This document shows positions 5,712-7,486 of a stretch of DNA of 7,486 bases, in pieces. The stretch spans positions 1 through 7,486 of the forward strand of contig CAMFLN010000126.1 in assembly GCA_945957305.1 (NCBI GenBank). Direction: 5' to 3'. The stretch's first letter is position 1; each line of letters begins with the position of its first letter. The translations under genes and the position numbers were made by a program. Below the pieces are notes generated by a model. That model searched no databases, was not told where the DNA came from, and was given only the letters and a program-made list of their open reading frames with translations. The DNA is from an uncultured Planctomycetaceae bacterium (lineage in GTDB: Bacteria; Planctomycetota; Planctomycetia; Pirellulales; JACPPG01).

Positions 5712-6818
5712 TTAAAGGGTCGGCCTGCGACGCCGCATCACCAAGGCTCCGACCGCCAAAGCGGCGAGAACCATCGTCGAAGGTTCGGGAACGTCCACGA
5801 ACGGCGTCTGACCAATCAGTTGCCCGCTCAGGGCAACGGTACCCGTCACAAACGGCACGTTGGAGAGCGGCAATGTGACGTTCACAGGCGTCGTGAGACG
5901 AAGGTTCGCGCCAATGTGCTCAACAATGCCGTTACCCACCGCCGCGCTGTTGGATAGCGGAGTCGCGGGAATCGCCGTGGTCGTCGCATATCCGATCGAC
6001 ACCGTTGGGGACGGAAATAACGTGTACGAGTTGGTCAGCACAATTCCGGAGTTGGCTAGCGTGGGCGCCAGCGCAGTGAGCGCCGCGGCGATGACAATCG
6101 TGTCGGTGGCGCTCGCCTGCTTGAATGTTGCGGAGACTAAGACGTCGCTGGTACCCGAAACGATGACGTTCAACCCCGTCGGGTCAAATGTCTGCGGGTA
6201 GCTGAGCGACGCAGGTGCCAGAGCCAGTTCACCGCTGCTCGTCACGTCGAGGACGACATTGCGAAATGCCGCTGTGACATTGAGCGCCGTAAGCGTGCCG
6301 AGATTGAGCGTAACGCCGGGGATCAGAGTACCAATGTCGATCGGGGGCACCGCCACGTCCTGTGGTGCTTGGATCAGCAACCCGTAATTGCCCGGCGCCG
6401 TGCCACTGGCCCCACCGATGCCTGGTTTTAACTGATAGGCGGTCCCGTTATTGCGTGCCGTGTTATTGGCGACCGCCGTACTTCCTCCCGTGAACGTGAT
6501 CCAATTATGTGACATGTCGACCAGGACTTTACTGTCGGTCGTGGACGTGTCTTGGTAAGTGGTGGTCAAACTTCCCTTCCCAGCCTGCGAACCGCTGGCA
6601 ACAGCCGCCACTTGCGGCGTGGAAGTCGTGGCAACGCCGTTCAATGTCGCATTGACCGTCATTGTCAGACGACTCTCTGCGGCAACAGGAGTCGTGGGAT
6701 TGACCAATCCAAAGTTGAGTGGAATGGCACTTGCGACCGAGGTGCCGAGCAAAGAAAGCGCGACACCCAAGAGCGCGCAAGTCGGCAACGGGAAGCGAGG
6801 ATTTAAGTTGCGAAACAT
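5712..6818 (-). CDS. PEP-CTERM sorting-signal exported protein
   Basis: A 368-residue protein with a signal peptide at 1-31 (basic start, hydrophobic core LLGVALSLLGTSV, cleavage after ASA at residue 31). The C-terminus is a complete PEP-CTERM signal: VPEPST (343-348), a hydrophobic helix MVLAALAVGALV (349-360) and the cluster MRRRR (361-365). Such proteins are exported and processed by an exosortase, often with exopolysaccharide or a biofilm matrix; no exosortase is in this window. The 310 residues between are rich in Ala, Thr, Val, Ser and Asn, poor in charge and free of Cys, as expected for a beta-rich surface protein; I recognise no enzyme motif. HNWITFT (104-110) and a run of aliphatic strands are the only notable features. 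AGGAG stands 6 bases before the ATG at 6818. It is separated from the next gene by 174 bases. Confidence 0.93.
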   Translation of the reverse strand: MFRNLNPRFPLPTCALLGVALSLLGTSVASAIPLNFGLVNPTTPVAAESRLTMTVNATLNGVATTSTPQVAAVASGSQAGKGSLTTTYQDTSTTDSKVLVDMSHNWITFTGGSTAVANNTARNNGTAYQLKPGIGGASGTAPGNYGLLIQAPQDVAVPPIDIGTLIPGVTLNLGTLTALNVTAAFRNVVLDVTSSGELALAPASLSYPQTFDPTGLNVIVSGTSDVLVSATFKQASATDTIVIAAALTALAPTLANSGIVLTNSYTLFPSPTVSIGYATTTAIPATPLSNSAAVGNGIVEHIGANLRLTTPVNVTLPLSNVPFVTGTVALSGQLIGQTPFVDVPEPSTMVLAALAVGALVMRRRRPTL

Positions 6819-6824
6819 TAGCGG

Positions 6825-6829
6825 CTCCT
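6825..6829 (-). promoter_or_regulatory. Ribosome binding site of the PEP-CTERM gene
   Basis: AGGAG on the minus strand, 6 bases before the ATG at 6818, with ideal spacing. It fixes a start that gives a normal signal peptide. Confidence 0.75.
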
Positions 6830-6927
6830 AACCAGGCGATGCGATGTTGATTTGCAGAATGCATTGGCGTTCGTCGCTGATCGCAGTGCGCTGGCACGGC
6901 AGCGACATGCGGACGAACCCACCCCCC

Positions 6928-7003
6928 AAAACTCGCTGAGTCCCACGAGTCAACGAGGCGACTGCCATAATCTTTCAAGAACGCGAGTTTTGCAATGCTC
7001 GCG
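6928..7003 (-). repeat. Overlapping, mutually exclusive inverted repeats
   Basis: GCGAGTTTT at 6983-6991 is the exact complement of AAAACTCGC at 6928-6936 (9 bp, 46 bases apart). The same GCGAG core is part of CGCGAG (6982-6987), which also pairs exactly with CTCGCG at 6998-7003 (6 bp, 10-base loop). The central segment can therefore form only one of the two stems at a time. Inside the larger loop, TGA and TCA (6938-6952) form a smaller imperfect dyad. The layout resembles an attenuator but neither stem has a T-run after it. Confidence 0.4.
6967..6995 (-). promoter_or_regulatory. Weak promoter candidate of the PEP-CTERM gene
   Basis: On the minus strand TTGCAA (6995-6990, 4 of 6) and GATTAT (6972-6967, 4 of 6) are 17 bases apart. 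The start of transcription would be near 6960, a leader of about 140 bases. Since a terminator stands upstream at 7131-7091, a promoter is expected somewhere here; this is the best match I found, but matches this good are common by chance. Confidence 0.25.
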
Positions 7004-7090
7004 GGCGGTAAATGAGGCAGAGATTTCGGAATCGTCCTCTGCAGGGGGGGCCGCGACCAGATCTGGCCGTTACGCCGCAGGGTGCAGCGC

Positions 7091-7131
7091 AAAGAAAAAG
7101 GCGGCCCGACCCAAGCTTGGATCGGACCGCC
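7091..7131 (-). terminator. Intrinsic terminator of the YTV-repeat gene
   Basis: Bases 7100-7131 form a near-perfect palindrome around the central AAGCTT. On the minus-strand RNA all positions pair (14 bp with a minimal loop), because the two mismatched columns become G-U pairs; on the plus strand the same columns are C-A mismatches. The stem is followed on the minus strand by TTTTTCTTT (7099-7091). Both facts point to an RNA made from the minus strand, ending 73-113 bases after the TAA at 7204. Confidence 0.88.
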
Positions 7132-7151
7132 GTGCGTTAGCAGAACCAGGC

Positions 7152-7179
7152 CCTCCTCAGCCTCGTCGGCGAGAGGAGG
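7152..7179 (-). other. Second hairpin in the 3' UTR of the YTV-repeat gene
   Basis: CCTCCTC (7152-7158) pairs exactly with GAGGAGG (7173-7179), and GCC with GGC inside. It lies between the stop codon at 7204 and the terminator, so the transcript would end in two stems. No T-run follows it; it may protect the RNA end. The GAGGAGGAG on the plus strand looks like a ribosome site but is not followed by a start codon at a suitable distance. Confidence 0.4.
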
Positions 7180-7203
7180 AGTTTATCAGACACTCAGCCG
7201 TCA

Positions 7204-7486
7204 TTAACCACCGCAGCCGCAGCTGGGGGCCGGGTCGCAGCAGCAAGGAACCGGGCAGCAGATCGTGACCGGAACTTGCTTGCAGACAACTCGCGGCACG
7301 CAGCGGGTGACCGTGTAGGCCACTTGCTTCGGCACGCAGCGGGTGACGTTGATCGTCTTGGTGTAGTGCACAGGCTTGCAGACCGTGTAGGCCACTTGCT
7401 TGACGCACTTTTCGGGCACCATGCGGCAGACCGTGTACGGCACCTGCTTCGAGTGGCATTCCTTCACGATGTGGCAGACCTTGTAG
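7204..7486 (-). CDS. YTV-repeat cysteine-rich protein, 5' end missing
   Basis: The frame runs to the right edge, giving the last 93 full residues of a longer protein; the GTG at 7467 is an internal valine codon, not a start. The sequence is built from units of about 16 residues: YKVCHIVKECHSKQVP, YTVCRMVPEKCVKQVA, a longer 24-residue unit starting YTVCKPVHYTKT, YTVTRCVPRVVCKQVP, then VTICCPVPCCCDP and a Cys/Gly end (SCGCGG). Proteins with such YTV repeats are known from planctomycetes, often with a signal peptide and in large numbers of copies; their role is unsettled, and a place in the proteinaceous cell wall, stiffened by disulfides, is a reasonable guess. The last 93 residues contain 17 cysteines. 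A terminator 73 bases downstream ends this transcription unit. The frame and family are well supported; function is not. Confidence 0.87.
   Translation of the reverse strand, partial: YKVCHIVKECHSKQVPYTVCRMVPEKCVKQVAYTVCKPVHYTKTINVTRCVPKQVAYTVTRCVPRVVCKQVPVTICCPVPCCCDPAPSCGCGG
7294..7449. repeat. DNA repeats inside the YTV-repeat gene
   Basis: A 21-base unit is identical at 7309-7329 and 7381-7401 (72 bases apart, 24 codons), and recurs at 7429-7449 with 18 of 21 bases the same (48 bases, 16 codons). A separate 18-base unit is identical at 7294-7311 and 7330-7347. All distances are multiples of three. Base-level identity, beyond what the protein repeat needs, suggests recent duplication or exchange between units, or strong codon bias. 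Confidence 0.85.

Larger units (their letters stand above)
6819..7203. other. Non-coding stretch between YTV-repeat and PEP-CTERM genes
   Basis: These 385 bases hold no believable gene; the frames that cross it lack ribosome sites and family features. It contains, in minus-strand order, a hairpin (7179-7152), an intrinsic terminator (7131-7091), a short palindromic element CCAGATCTGG (7066-7057) that becomes a 6-bp stem with a GATC loop on the minus RNA, a C7/G6 pair of homopolymer tracts (7050-7044 and 6926-6921), inverted repeats at 7003-6928, a weak promoter candidate and the ribosome site of the PEP-CTERM gene. This is the terminator and promoter region between two transcription units. 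Confidence 0.75.

Noticed and set aside
5696..5714. TAAGC/GCTTA inverted repeat at the PEP-CTERM stop codon as a terminator
   Set aside because: Only 5 bp with a 9-base loop, overlapping the stop codon, and no T-run after it on the minus strand.
6921..7050. Pairing between the C7 and G6 tracts on the minus RNA, or a G-quadruplex
   Set aside because: Only homopolymers are involved, they are over 110 bases apart, and there are too few G-runs for a quadruplex.
6529..7092. A 187-residue minus-strand frame upstream of and overlapping the PEP-CTERM gene
   Set aside because: It reads the signal-peptide end of the PEP-CTERM gene in another frame, crosses the ribosome site and promoter region, and shows no family pattern.
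6852..7268. A 138-residue plus-strand frame over the non-coding stretch
   Set aside because: It runs through the terminator, the second hairpin and the end of the YTV-repeat gene, and its composition is that of random GC-rich sequence.
7294..7449. CRISPR-like array suggested by the regular repeats
   Set aside because: The repeats are in frame, code for the YTV units, differ in spacing and sit inside a well-supported gene; there are no unique spacers.

Overview
The window looks like a piece of a Planctomycetota chromosome, most likely from the Pirellulales; the order is an inference from gene content. The signs are a PEP-CTERM exported protein, a cysteine-rich protein built from YTV repeats of a kind known from Rhodopirellula-like genomes, a DUF2135/YfaP-like protein with a planctomycete-type C-terminal region, and a GC-rich sequence with strong Shine-Dalgarno sites at some genes and none at others. 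There are no RNA genes, insertion sequences, phage genes or CRISPR arrays that I can see.

Layout. Bases 1-1017 (+) hold the 3' part of a large DUF2135-like protein. It converges on a run of six minus-strand genes. Read in their transcription direction from the right edge, these are a 5'-truncated YTV-repeat cysteine-rich protein (7486-7204), with a convincing intrinsic terminator at 7131-7091; a non-coding stretch of 385 bases; a PEP-CTERM exported protein (6818-5712); a lipoprotein with a DUF4097-like beta-repeat fold (5537-4608); a PmtA-type lipid N-methyltransferase (4515-3865); a carboxy-terminal processing protease of family S41 (3721-2222); and tsaD (2092-1076), the catalytic subunit of tRNA t6A synthesis.

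The minus-strand genes are separated by 90-390 bases, so they look like several transcription units rather than one tight operon. I can point to candidate sigma70-type promoters before the methyltransferase (TTGTCG-17-TATTCT), before the protease (TTGTCG-17-TATACT) and, more weakly, before the PEP-CTERM gene. Perfect palindromes lie inside or next to the first two. The theme of the middle of the window is the cell envelope: exported and lipid-anchored proteins, a lipid-modifying enzyme and a periplasmic protease. TsaD is a housekeeping gene at the end.

I do not see a clearly new multi-gene system. The parts most worth a second look are the two palindrome-associated promoters, the mutually exclusive inverted repeats upstream of the PEP-CTERM gene, the 18-residue NG-repeat ladder in the lipoprotein, and the YTV cysteine-rich protein with its DNA-level repeats.
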